Of a stretch of 64,000 bases of DNA, positions 1 to 7,823 are shown piece after piece; position 1 is the first letter of the stretch; each line of letters opens with the position of its first letter. The stretch comes from Streptomyces sp. 1331.2 (GTDB lineage: Bacteria; Actinomycetota; Actinomycetes; Streptomycetales; Streptomycetaceae): positions 7,309,001-7,373,000 of the forward strand of contig NZ_OBMJ01000001.1 in assembly GCF_900199205.1 (NCBI RefSeq). The letters are read 5' to 3'. The notes under the pieces are model-generated. The model saw only the letters and a list, made by a program, of their open reading frames with translations, was not told the DNA's origin and ran no database searches. A program made the position numbers and the translations under genes.

Positions 1-2
1 AG

Positions 3-950
3 GCGTTGGCGGCGGAGTTCCCCGGTAGCGAGCTCCGGACCGTGGCCGGGGCGAGCATCGACGGGGCCGACACCTCCGGCTTCGCCGAGGCCGTCGAGGC
101 GGCCCGGAGCGCCGATGTCGCGATCGTCGCCCTGGGCGACCGGGCCGGCTTGTTCGGGCGCGGCACCAGCGGTGAGGGCTGCGACGCCGAGTCCCTGCAA
201 CTGCCCGGCGTGCAGCAGCAGTTGCTCGACGCCCTGCTGGACACCGGCACGCCGGTCGTGCCGGTGCTGCTGGCCGGCCGTCCCTACGCGCTGGGGCGCG
301 CGGTGACCGAGGCGGCGGCCCTGGTGCAGACCTTCTTCCCGGGCGAGGCCGGCACCGAGGCGGTCGCCGCCGTGCTCAGCGGACGGACCGACCCCTCGGG
401 CCGGCTGCCCGTCAGCATCCCGGCCCGCCCGGGCGTCCAGCCCTCCACCTACCTCGCCGCCCGACTGGCCGGTCCGAGCGAGGTGTCCAGCACCGACCCC
501 ACCCCGGCGTTCGGGTTCGGGCACGGCATCGGCTACACGACCTTCGCCTGGACCGACCTGGAGGTGGAGCAGGCGACCACCGCGACCGACGGGGCGGTCG
601 GCCTCGCCTTCACCCTGCGCAACACCGGCGACCGGACCGGCAGCGAGACCGTCCAGCTCTACCTGCACGACCCGGTCGCCAGCGTGGTCCAGCCGGTGCA
701 GCGGCTGATCGGCTACCGGCGGGTCACCCTCGCCGCGGGCACGCAGACCCGGCTGCGGGTCGTCGTCCCGGCGGACCTCGCGTCCTTCACCGGACGCGAC
801 GGGCGACGCATCGTCGAGCCGGGGGAGTTGGAGCTGCGCGTCGCCGCCTCCAGTACCGACATCCGGCTCACCGCGACCGTCCGACTGGAGGGGCCGGTCC
901 GCGTCCTGGACCACACCCGGCGCCTGCACCCGACGTTCCACTCCGCCTGA
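3..950 (+). CDS. GH3 glycoside hydrolase, beta-xylosidase/beta-glucosidase type (5' end outside window)
   Basis: Only the C-terminal part of a family 3 glycoside hydrolase is present; the frame is open to the window edge, so the apparent TTG near the start is internal. Visible are the GH3 C-terminal (alpha/beta)6 domain, with the loop GTSGEGCDAESLQLPG and the stretch VLLAGRPY followed by FFPGEAGTEAVAAVLSG, and then a fibronectin type III-like domain (NTGDRTGSETVQLYLHD ... VQPVQRLIGYRRV) that commonly ends these enzymes. The GEGCDA loop is typical of actinobacterial beta-xylosidase-like GH3 enzymes. The catalytic Asp of the N-terminal barrel lies upstream and cannot be seen, so substrate is uncertain. 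No secretion signal can be judged. The family assignment is firm; xylo-oligosaccharides are the likely substrate by neighbourhood. Confidence 0.9.
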   Translation, partial: ALAAEFPGSELRTVAGASIDGADTSGFAEAVEAARSADVAIVALGDRAGLFGRGTSGEGCDAESLQLPGVQQQLLDALLDTGTPVVPVLLAGRPYALGRAVTEAAALVQTFFPGEAGTEAVAAVLSGRTDPSGRLPVSIPARPGVQPSTYLAARLAGPSEVSSTDPTPAFGFGHGIGYTTFAWTDLEVEQATTATDGAVGLAFTLRNTGDRTGSETVQLYLHDPVASVVQPVQRLIGYRRVTLAAGTQTRLRVVVPADLASFTGRDGRRIVEPGELELRVAASSTDIRLTATVRLEGPVRVLDHTRRLHPTFHSA

Positions 951-993
951 CCCGAGTACCGGTGGAGGTTCCTCCGCGGTGGCGGCCGTACCC

Positions 994-1032
994 GGTGGCA
1001 CCGCGGGTGGTGGCACCGCAGGTGGTGGCACC
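994..1032 (+). repeat. Short 15-nt tandem repeat upstream of the esterase
   Basis: Two and a half copies of a GGTGGTGGCACCGC(G/A) unit stand between the GH3 stop and the esterase start. An in-frame upstream start would read them as Gly/Thr-rich residues, but the esterase signal peptide begins further downstream, so they are most likely non-coding leader sequence. Confidence 0.6.
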
Positions 1033-1077
1033 CAGGACCTCCTTCCCACCCACGACACACTCGAACGGAGAGATCCC

Positions 1078-2427
1078 GTGTTCCGCTTCCGCTCGTTGAC
1101 GTCCCGCTTACTGGGCCTGCTCGCCGCGGTCGGCCTCGCGGTCGGCCTGAGCCTGCAGGCGGCCCCGCAGGCCGCCGCCGCGTCGCTGACCCAGATCACG
1201 AACTTCGGCACCAACCCGACCGGGCTGCTGATGCACCTGTACGTGCCGAACAACGTCAGGCCCAACCCGCCGATCCTGCTGGCCCTGCACGGGTGCCAGG
1301 GGACCGGGCCCTACATGTACTCCAGCACCGACTTCGGGTCGCTGGCCGACCGGTACGGGTTCCTCGTCATCTACCCCTCGACGAACCCCAGCGGGAGCTG
1401 CTGGGACGTCTCCTCCGACCAGGCGCTGACCCGCAACGGCGGCAGTGACCCGGTCGGGCTGATGTCGATGATCACCTACGCGGAGCAGCACTACGGCGGC
1501 AACGCCGACGCCGTGTACGTGACCGGGGAGTCGTCGGGCGGGATGATGACGAACGTGATGCTCGCCGACTACCCCGACGTGTTCAAGGCGGGCGCGGCGT
1601 TCATGGGCGTGCCGTACCACTGCTTCTACACCGGCACCGTCCGCGGCTGGAACGGCCCCTGCGCCCAGGGGCAGGTCTCCATGACTCCGCAGCAGTGGGG
1701 CAGTCTGGTGCGTGGTGCCGATCGCGGCTACACCGGTCCGCGTCCGCGGGTGCAGCTGTGGCACGGGACCGCCGACACCACCCTCAGCCACAACAACCTC
1801 GGTGAAGAGATCAAGGAGTGGACCGACGTCCTCGGCGTGAGCCAGACCCCCTCGGCCACCGACACCCCCGCCGCGAACTGGAACCGCACCCGGTACGACA
1901 ACAGCGCCGGCGTCACCCAGGTCGAGGCGTACAGCATCGCCGGGGCCGGGCACCAACTGCCGGTGCAGGGTACGGCCATGGCGGCCACTGCCGTCCACTT
2001 CATGGGCCTGGACGGGGGGACGTCCGGCGGCGGCACGACCGGCGCACTGAAGGCGGTGGCCGCGGGCAAGTGCCTCACCGACGCGAACGGCACGACGCTC
2101 GGCACGCAGCAGCAGATCTACCCGTGCAACGGCGGTGCGAACCAGACCTGGACCCGGACGGCCTCGAACCAGCTGACCGTGACAGTGGGCGGCAGCACGC
2201 TGTGCCTGGACGCCGAGGCGCACGGCACCAGCCCCGGCACCAAGGCGATCGTCTGGTCCTGCAACGGCCAGGCCAACCAGCAGTGGCAGCTGAACCCGAA
2301 CGGCACCGTCACCGGGGTGCAGTCGGGGCTCTGCCTGGACGTGGCCGGTCTGGCCACCGGCGACGGCACGCCGGTCCAGCTGTGGACCTGCAGCGGCGGC
2401 AGCAACCAGCAGTGGAAGCTGGGATGA
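1078..2427 (+). CDS. Secreted CE1-type esterase (PHB depolymerase/feruloyl esterase family) with CBM13
   Basis: A secreted alpha/beta-hydrolase of about 449 residues. The GTG start follows GGAG with 7 nt spacing and opens a Sec signal peptide (FRFRSLTSRLLGLLAAVG...QAAAA). The catalytic domain has the oxyanion-hole motif LHGCQGTG and the nucleophile elbow GESSGGMM, as in extracellular short-chain PHA depolymerases and actinobacterial feruloyl or acetylxylan esterases of family CE1. After a short Gly/Ser/Thr linker comes a ricin B-type trefoil (CBM13) of about 125 residues with three QxW-like repeats (NQTW, NQQW, NQQW). The carbohydrate-binding module and the surrounding xylan and arabinan genes favour feruloyl or acetyl ester removal from arabinoxylan over polyester hydrolysis; this is inference. 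An open frame extends upstream to 979 but has no signal or ribosome binding site. Confidence 0.88.
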   Translation: MFRFRSLTSRLLGLLAAVGLAVGLSLQAAPQAAAASLTQITNFGTNPTGLLMHLYVPNNVRPNPPILLALHGCQGTGPYMYSSTDFGSLADRYGFLVIYPSTNPSGSCWDVSSDQALTRNGGSDPVGLMSMITYAEQHYGGNADAVYVTGESSGGMMTNVMLADYPDVFKAGAAFMGVPYHCFYTGTVRGWNGPCAQGQVSMTPQQWGSLVRGADRGYTGPRPRVQLWHGTADTTLSHNNLGEEIKEWTDVLGVSQTPSATDTPAANWNRTRYDNSAGVTQVEAYSIAGAGHQLPVQGTAMAATAVHFMGLDGGTSGGGTTGALKAVAAGKCLTDANGTTLGTQQQIYPCNGGANQTWTRTASNQLTVTVGGSTLCLDAEAHGTSPGTKAIVWSCNGQANQQWQLNPNGTVTGVQSGLCLDVAGLATGDGTPVQLWTCSGGSNQQWKLG

Positions 2428-2528
2428 CACCGGGCGAGTGACTCCCCGCGCGCCCGGCTGTGACCGGTCGGCCGTGACGAAGTCCCGCCGCCGCCCGTTC
2501 CCGCCCCCGGCCGGCTCCGGGAACAGGC

Positions 2529-2561
2529 CTGCCCGCCGTACCGTCACGGTGCGGCGGGCAG
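2529..2561 (+). terminator. Hairpin terminator after the esterase gene
   Basis: A 10-bp stem CTGCCCGCCG/CGGCGGGCAG encloses a further ACCG/CGGT pairing. It lies about 100 nt after the esterase stop. There is no clear U tract, as is common in high-GC actinomycetes. Confidence 0.6.
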
Positions 2562-2620
2562 CCGCGCAGCCGGGCCGAACGCGGTGGCGCCCAGGAGCCG
2601 GAGCAGGGGAGCCCGGTGAA

Positions 2621-2634
2621 TGGGAGCGCTCCCA
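2621..2634. promoter_or_regulatory. CebR-type operator (perfect palindrome)
   Basis: TGGGAGCGCTCCCA is a perfect 14-bp palindrome identical to the established binding site of the LacI-family cellobiose repressor CebR of Streptomyces. It lies about 320 bp upstream of the ytfQ-type gene and 126 bp upstream of the next operator, in a 513-bp gene-free stretch that otherwise holds only the esterase terminator and that second operator. Regulation of the transporter by cello-oligosaccharides is therefore plausible. No cebR gene is in the window. Confidence 0.75.
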
Positions 2635-2760
2635 TCGTCGACACGAAGCCGGCCCGGCCATCGGGGCGTCAAGAGGCCGTAACAGACCGGAAATTGGCCA
2701 GGGTCTCGTCGCGCCGCAGGTCAAGATTGGGTAACGGGCGGGGGCGGGTCTTGTCGACCC

Positions 2761-2780
2761 GATTGTTAGCGCTAACAATC
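2761..2780. promoter_or_regulatory. TGTTAGCGCTAACA operator, 20-bp perfect palindrome
   Basis: A 20-bp perfect inverted repeat with the core TGTTAGCGCTAACA and a central CG, the architecture of LacI-family operators. The same 14-bp core recurs upstream of two GH54 genes and a GH62 gene in this window, so this copy links the transporter below to the arabinofuranosidase regulon. It lies 160 bp before the ATG of the substrate-binding protein. No convincing -35/-10 pair was recognised around it. Confidence 0.85.
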
Positions 2781-2940
2781 TCGTCTCAAGTGCAACAGCG
2801 TCACCACCGCGCCCCGCTGGACGAGATGGTGTCGCGCCGCCCCTGGGCCGCACCTCGCCCCCAGTCGTTTCGCCCCACCCCGTGAACGCGGGCCGTTGCC
2901 GCCGTCCGTGCGATCGACGATCCCGAGAGGAAGTCCCCAC

Positions 2941-3921
2941 ATGTCCAAGAGAGTTGCGTCGGTTCTGGTTGCCGGTGCGATGGTCGCCGTCCTCGCCGCC
3001 TGTGGTTCCGGCGGCGGAGGCTCGGCCGGCCAGGGTTCCGGCCACAAGCTCGTCGTGGGCTTCTCGCAGGTCGGCGCGGAGAGCGGTTGGCGCACTGCCA
3101 ACACCAAGTCGATCCAGGAGGCGGCGAAGAAGGCCGGCATCGAGCTGAAGTTCTCCGACGCGCAGCAGAAGCAGGAGAACCAGATCAAGGCGATCCGCTC
3201 GTTCATCCAGCAGAAGGTCGACGTGATCGCCTTCTCGCCGGTGGTGGAGTCGGGTTGGGACACCGTCCTGAAGGAGGCCAAGGACGCGCACATCCCGGTC
3301 ATCCTGACCGACCGGGCGGTGGACTCCAAGGACGAGTCGCTCTACGCCTCCTTCCTCGGCTCGGACTTCGTCGAGGAGGGCAAGAAGGCCGGCGACTGGC
3401 TGGTCAAGGAGTACGCGGCCGCCAGCGGTGACGTGAACGTCGTCCAGCTGGAGGGCACCACCGGTTCGGCGCCGGCCAACGACCGCAAGTCCGGCTTCGC
3501 GGACGCCGTCAAGGGCGAGCCCAAGTTCAAGGTGGTCGCCTCGCAGACCGGCGACTTCACCCGCGCCAAGGGCAAGGAGGTCATGCAGGCCTTCCTGAAG
3601 TCCCAGCCGAAGATCGACGTGTTGTACGCGCACAACGACGACATGGCGCTCGGCGCGATCCAGGCGATCGAGGAGGCCGGCAAGAAGCCGGGCACCGACA
3701 TCAAGATCGTCTCGGTGGACGGCGTCAAGGACGCCTTCACCGCGATGAGCCAGGGAAAGATCAACTTCGATGTCGAGTGCAACCCGCTGCTCGGCGACCA
3801 GCTGATGGACCTGGCGAAGAAGGTCAAGGCGGGTGAGCAGGTGCCGCGCCGGATCAAGACGGAGGAGGGCACCTTCACCCCCGAGCAGGCCACCGCGGCC
3901 CTGCCGAACCGCCAGTACTGA
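2941..3921 (+). CDS. ytfQ: Sugar ABC transporter substrate-binding lipoprotein, YtfQ (galactofuranose) type
   Basis: This 326-residue lipoprotein is the extracytoplasmic receptor of a CUT2 sugar importer. It starts with a lipoprotein signal peptide ending in LAAC (Cys21) and a Gly/Ser linker, then a type I periplasmic-binding fold. Segments VVGFSQVGAESGWR, QQKQENQIKAIRSF, LTDRAVDSKDESLY, SQTGDFTRAKGKEVM and VYAHNDDMALGAIQAI match the pattern of the E. coli galactofuranose receptor YtfQ closely. The ATG follows GAGAGGAAG. It heads an operon with the ATPase and two permeases. In actinomycetes the ligand may be a furanose such as L-arabinofuranose rather than galactofuranose; the upstream operator shared with arabinofuranosidase genes supports that inference. 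Confidence 0.9.
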   Translation: MSKRVASVLVAGAMVAVLAACGSGGGGSAGQGSGHKLVVGFSQVGAESGWRTANTKSIQEAAKKAGIELKFSDAQQKQENQIKAIRSFIQQKVDVIAFSPVVESGWDTVLKEAKDAHIPVILTDRAVDSKDESLYASFLGSDFVEEGKKAGDWLVKEYAAASGDVNVVQLEGTTGSAPANDRKSGFADAVKGEPKFKVVASQTGDFTRAKGKEVMQAFLKSQPKIDVLYAHNDDMALGAIQAIEEAGKKPGTDIKIVSVDGVKDAFTAMSQGKINFDVECNPLLGDQLMDLAKKVKAGEQVPRRIKTEEGTFTPEQATAALPNRQY

Positions 3922-3929
3922 CCCACCCC

Positions 3930-3970
3930 GACCGTGCGGGGCCGTTCCTGTGCTCAGGCCCCGCACGGTC
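3930..3970 (+). terminator. Intercistronic hairpin between receptor and ATPase genes
   Basis: A perfect 14-bp stem (GACCGTGCGGGGCC and its complement) with a 13-nt loop lies directly after the receptor stop and 92 nt before the ATPase start. Because the following genes are clearly part of the same operon, it probably acts as a partial terminator or 3'-end stabiliser giving more receptor than transporter. This is a common arrangement for binding-protein genes. Confidence 0.7.
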
Positions 3971-4062
3971 CGGACCGGACCGCCCGAGGGCGGGACGCGT
4001 CCGGGAGACGCGAAAGGCCCGGGAGGCACGAGGTGCCCGGGAAACACGAGAGGAGAACCGGG

Positions 4063-5589
4063 GTGCGGCAGCAACCGGTCCTGGAAGTCCGGGGGATCCG
4101 CAAGGAGTTCCCCGGGGTGGTGGCGCTGGACGGGGTCGACTTCCGGCTCTTCCCCGGCGAGGTGCACGCCCTGATGGGGGAGAACGGCGCCGGGAAGTCC
4201 ACGCTGATCAAGGTGCTCACCGGCGTCTACCAGTCGGACGGCGGCGAAGTGGCGCTGGCCGGCGAGCCGGTGCGGGTCGCCGGGCCGCTGCAGGCACAGG
4301 AGGCCGGCATCAGCACGGTCTACCAGGAGGTGAACCTCTGCCCGAACCTGTCGGTCGCGGAGAACATCTTCATCGGGCGCGAACCCCGCCGGTTCGGCCT
4401 GATCAACTGGGCCGAGATGCGCCGCCGGGCCGCCGAGCTGGTCCGCGAGCTGGACCTGGACATCGACGTCAGCGCACCGCTGAACAGCTACTCCATCGCC
4501 GTCCAGCAGCTGGTGGCGATCGTCCGCGCGGTGGACGTCTCCGCCAAGGTGCTGATCCTGGACGAGCCGACCTCCAGCCTGGACCGCGACGAGGTGCGCC
4601 AACTCTTCGCCGTCATGCGGCGGTTGCGCGACCAGGGCGTGGCGATCCTGTTCGTCTCGCACTTCCTCGACCAGATCTACGAGATCTGCGACCGGATGAC
4701 CGTGCTGCGCAACGGCCGGCTGGAAGGCGAGTACCTGACCAGCGAGCTGAACCAGGTCGAACTCGTCTCCCGGATGATCGGCGCCGAACTCGCCGGACTC
4801 GACCAGCTCGGCGGCGGCAAGCGGCGCGAACGCACCGCGCCGGCTCAGAGCGGGGCAGCGTTCCTGGAGGCCGACGGGCTGACCCGGCGCGGAGCCGTCG
4901 AGCCGTACGACCTGGACATCCGGCCCGGCGAAGTGATCGGCCTGGCCGGGCTGCTGGGCTCCGGACGGACCGAGGCCGCCAGGCTGCTGTTCGGAGCCGA
5001 CCAGAGCGACGGCGGCACCCTGCGGATCGAGGGCGCCGTCACCGCGCTGCGCAGCCCACGTGACGCGATCGCCCACGGCATCGCGTTCTGCTCCGAGAAC
5101 CGCAAGACCGAGGGCCTGGTCGGCGAGCTGACCGTCCGCGAGAACATCGTGCTCGCGCTCCAGGCCTCCCGCGGCTGGATCCGCCCGCTGTCGCGCTCCG
5201 CGCAGGACGAGTACGCGCTGCGCTGGATCCGCGCGCTGGACATCCGCCCCGGCAACCCCGAGGCGCTGGTGCGCAACCTCAGCGGCGGCAACCAGCAGAA
5301 GGTGCTGCTCGCCCGCTGGCTGATCACGGACCCCAAGCTGCTGATCCTCGACGAACCCACCCGGGGCATCGACATCGGGGCCAAGGCCGAGATCCAGAAG
5401 CTGGTGGCGAACCTCGCCGAGGACGGCATGGCGGTCCTGTTCATCTCCGCCGAACTGGAGGAGGTGCTGCGGCTCAGCCACCGGATCGGCGTGCTGCGCG
5501 ACCACCGGATGGTCGCCCAGCTCGACAACGACGGCGCGCTCACCCCGGAGCGCGTCATGGCCACCATCGCGAGCGGAGCGCACCAGTGA
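4063..5589 (+). CDS. ytfR: Sugar ABC transporter ATP-binding protein, YtfR type (two NBDs)
   Basis: A 508-residue CUT2 ATPase with two tandem nucleotide-binding domains. NBD1 has Walker A GENGAGKST, the Q-loop segment STVYQEVNLCPNLSVAENIFIG and Walker B LILDEPTSSLD. NBD2 has the degenerate P-loop GLLGSGRTE, signature LSGGNQQKV and Walker B LILDEPTRGID. The GTG start was chosen because GAGAGGAG lies 7 nt upstream and the protein then starts just before the first beta strand (LEVRGIRKEFPGV). The stop overlaps the first permease start by 4 nt (GTGA), indicating translational coupling. It energises uptake of the sugar bound by the upstream receptor. Confidence 0.93.
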   Translation: MRQQPVLEVRGIRKEFPGVVALDGVDFRLFPGEVHALMGENGAGKSTLIKVLTGVYQSDGGEVALAGEPVRVAGPLQAQEAGISTVYQEVNLCPNLSVAENIFIGREPRRFGLINWAEMRRRAAELVRELDLDIDVSAPLNSYSIAVQQLVAIVRAVDVSAKVLILDEPTSSLDRDEVRQLFAVMRRLRDQGVAILFVSHFLDQIYEICDRMTVLRNGRLEGEYLTSELNQVELVSRMIGAELAGLDQLGGGKRRERTAPAQSGAAFLEADGLTRRGAVEPYDLDIRPGEVIGLAGLLGSGRTEAARLLFGADQSDGGTLRIEGAVTALRSPRDAIAHGIAFCSENRKTEGLVGELTVRENIVLALQASRGWIRPLSRSAQDEYALRWIRALDIRPGNPEALVRNLSGGNQQKVLLARWLITDPKLLILDEPTRGIDIGAKAEIQKLVANLAEDGMAVLFISAELEEVLRLSHRIGVLRDHRMVAQLDNDGALTPERVMATIASGAHQ

Positions 5590-6671
5590 GTACGGCAACG
5601 GCGGCGGCGAGCCCGGTGAAGGCGGTGACCCGGTCCCGGTTGTTCTGGCCGGCCGCGGTGCTGGTCGTGCTCCTGGTCGCCAACCTCGCCTTCACCCCCG
5701 ACTTCTTCGCCGTCCACGTCCAGGGCGGCCACCTCTACGGCTCCCTGATCGACATCCTGCACTTCGGCGCCCCGTTGATCCTGGTGTCCCTGGGCATGAC
5801 CCTGGTGATCGCCACCGGCGGCATCGACCTGTCGGTCGGTTCCACCGTCGCGATCTCCGGCGCCCTGGCCTGCCTGCACATCAGCGAGTCGTCCGACCCG
5901 GGCGGCCTCGGCACCGTGCTGACCGCCCTCGGCATCGCGCTGGGCACCGCCCTGGTGCTCGGCACGGTCAACGGGCTGCTGGTGGCCAGGGTCGGCGTCC
6001 AGCCGATCATCGCCACCCTGATCCTGATGGTCGCCGGACGCGGTGTGGCCCAGCTGATCACCGACGGCCAGATCATCACCGTCACCAGCGACCCGTACAA
6101 GATGATCGGCGGCGGCTACTGGCTGACCATGCCGTTCGCGATCCTGCTCAGCGCCCTCGTGGTGCTGGCCACCGTGCTGCTGACCCGCTCCACCGCGCTC
6201 GGGCTGCTGCTGGAGTCCGTCGGCGGCAACCCGGTGGCCAGCCGGCTGGTCGGCATCCGGGCGATGCGCCTGGTGGCCCTGGTCTACGTGTTCAGCGCGC
6301 TGTGCGCGGCGCTGGCCGGCCTGATGGTGTCCTCCAACGTCTCGGCCGCCGACGGCAACAACGCCGGGCTGTGGATCGAGCTGGACGCCATCCTCGCGGT
6401 GGTGCTCGGCGGGACCTCGCTGAACGGCGGCCGGTTCTCGATCGGCGGCACCGTGCTGGGCGCGCTCATCATCCAGACCCTCTCCACCACCGTCTACACC
6501 ATCGGCATCCCGCCGGAGACCACCCTGGTGTTCAAGGCGTTCGTCGTGATCGCGGTCTGCCTCGTCCAGTCGCCCAAGTTCCGAGCCAAGCTGGCCGCCC
6601 GTGGCACGCGGACCCGGCGCAACACCGGGTCGCACACCGCGGCCCGCACCAACCGGGAGGTCGGCGCATGA
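5586..6671 (+). CDS. ytfT: Sugar ABC transporter permease, YtfT type
   Basis: A 361-residue polytopic membrane protein of the CUT2/RbsC permease family with roughly ten hydrophobic segments. The family hallmark MTLVIATGGIDLSVGS lies in the first third and AILAVVLGGTSLNGG near the C-terminus. The C-terminal tail is short, basic and probably cytoplasmic. The GTG start overlaps the ATPase stop and its own stop overlaps the next start (ATGA), so receptor, ATPase and both permeases form one coupled operon. Two distinct permeases in tandem are typical of YtfT-YjfF systems and differ from homodimeric RbsC systems. Confidence 0.92.
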   Translation: MSTATAAASPVKAVTRSRLFWPAAVLVVLLVANLAFTPDFFAVHVQGGHLYGSLIDILHFGAPLILVSLGMTLVIATGGIDLSVGSTVAISGALACLHISESSDPGGLGTVLTALGIALGTALVLGTVNGLLVARVGVQPIIATLILMVAGRGVAQLITDGQIITVTSDPYKMIGGGYWLTMPFAILLSALVVLATVLLTRSTALGLLLESVGGNPVASRLVGIRAMRLVALVYVFSALCAALAGLMVSSNVSAADGNNAGLWIELDAILAVVLGGTSLNGGRFSIGGTVLGALIIQTLSTTVYTIGIPPETTLVFKAFVVIAVCLVQSPKFRAKLAARGTRTRRNTGSHTAARTNREVGA

Positions 6672-7639
6672 ACGCCAATGCCCTGCTGACCCGCCTGCGC
6701 GGCCAGATCCCGCTGCTGGTCACCGCGGTCCTGCTGGTGTCGATGTTCGGCGTCGGCTCGGCGCAGTACGACGGCTTCTTCTCCGGCCAGGTCGTGCTCA
6801 ACCTGCTGATCGACAACGCGTTCCTGCTGGTCGTCGCGGTCGGCATGACCTTCGTCGTGCTGACCGGCGGCATCGACCTGTCGGTCGGCGCGGTGGTGGC
6901 GCTGTCCACCATGGTCTCCGCCTGGCTGGTCGAACAGCACGGCTGGCCGCCGTTGCTGGTGATCCCGCTGGTCCTGCTGATGGGCACCGCGGGCGGCTGG
7001 TTGATGGGCTGGATCATCCACGTGTTCGAGATCCAGCCGTTCATCGTCACCCTGGCCGGCATGTTCCTGGCCCGCGGCCTGTGCTACACGATCAGCGTCG
7101 AGTCGATCTCCATCACCGACCCGCAGTACACCGCCATGGCGCAGACCCGGATCCCGCTCGGTGACCTGTTCGTCTCGCCGAGCGCGCTGGTCGCCCTGCT
7201 GGTGGTCGCCGCCGGATTCGTGGTCCTGCACTACACCCGGCTCGGCCGCAACGTGTACGCGCTCGGCGGCAGCGAGCAGTCCGCGCTGCTGATGGGCCTG
7301 CCGGTGCAGCGCACCAAGACCACCGTCTACGCGATCAGCGGTTTCTGCTCCGCACTCGGCGGCGTCCTGCTCACCTTCTACATGCTGTCCGGCTACGGCC
7401 TGCACGCGGTGGGCCTGGAACTCGACGCGATCGCCGCGGTCGTCATCGGCGGCACCCTGCTGACCGGCGGCTCCGGCTACGTGCTGGGCACCCTGCTCGG
7501 CGTGCTGGTGCTCGGCCTGATCCAGACCGTGATCAGCTTCCAGGGCACCCTCAGCTCCTGGTGGACCCGGATCGTCATCGGCGCCCTGCTGTTCGTCTTC
7601 ATCGTCCTGCAGCGCCTGGTCACCGCCCGCCGGCGCTGA
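6668..7639 (+). CDS. yjfF: Sugar ABC transporter permease, YjfF type
   Basis: The second membrane subunit of the importer, 323 residues, same RbsC-like fold. Hallmarks are GMTFVVLTGGIDLSVGAVVAL and LDAIAAVVIGGTLLTGG. The ATG overlaps the stop of the preceding permease. Although the frame stays open upstream, the overlapping ATG places the N-terminus just before the first hydrophobic helix (LLVTAVLLVSMFGV). With ytfQ, ytfR and ytfT it completes a four-gene furanose-type importer, followed by a strong terminator. Confidence 0.92.
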   Translation: MNANALLTRLRGQIPLLVTAVLLVSMFGVGSAQYDGFFSGQVVLNLLIDNAFLLVVAVGMTFVVLTGGIDLSVGAVVALSTMVSAWLVEQHGWPPLLVIPLVLLMGTAGGWLMGWIIHVFEIQPFIVTLAGMFLARGLCYTISVESISITDPQYTAMAQTRIPLGDLFVSPSALVALLVVAAGFVVLHYTRLGRNVYALGGSEQSALLMGLPVQRTKTTVYAISGFCSALGGVLLTFYMLSGYGLHAVGLELDAIAAVVIGGTLLTGGSGYVLGTLLGVLVLGLIQTVISFQGTLSSWWTRIVIGALLFVFIVLQRLVTARRR

Positions 7640-7665
7640 CCGTGAGGCGCCCTTGACCATCGTCG

Positions 7666-7694
7666 CCGCCCGGCCACCACGCGTGGCCGGGCGG
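7666..7694 (+). terminator. Terminator of the ytfQ-yjfF operon
   Basis: A perfect 12-bp stem CCGCCCGGCCAC/GTGGCCGGGCGG with a 5-nt loop, 26 nt after the last permease stop. Confidence 0.8.
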
Positions 7695-7729
7695 TTCGCG
7701 CTGCCCGGAAGCGCGCTGCGGAGAATTAC

Positions 7730-7759
7730 TTGACATCCTCAACTGTTCAGTCCTACCGT
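7730..7759 (+). promoter_or_regulatory. Promoter of the oxidoreductase gene
   Basis: A consensus -35 TTGACA is separated by 18 bp from a -10-like TACCGT. The spacer contains the short dyad ACTGTTCAGT, and the heptamer ATTACTT occurs both just before the -35 and just after the -10, so a local repressor site is possible. The stretch is locally AT-rich compared with its surroundings. Confidence 0.65.
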
Positions 7760-7823
7760 TTCGGTATTACTTAATGGGATGAACCATCGAGTGAGTCAAT
7801 ACTTCTTGCGAGGAGCACCACCC

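Noticed and set aside
979..1077. An N-terminal extension of the esterase through the GGTGGTGGCACC repeats
   Set aside because: It would bury the signal peptide about 33 residues inside the protein; the GTG at 1078 has a good ribosome binding site.
1108..5598. A minus-strand open frame of almost 1500 codons, and several others such as 4845-6635 and 24782-27739
   Set aside because: These mirror genuine plus-strand genes. Their translations are low-complexity and rich in Arg, Gly, Ala, His and Val, as expected of antisense frames in high-GC DNA with G/C third positions; no domain is recognisable.
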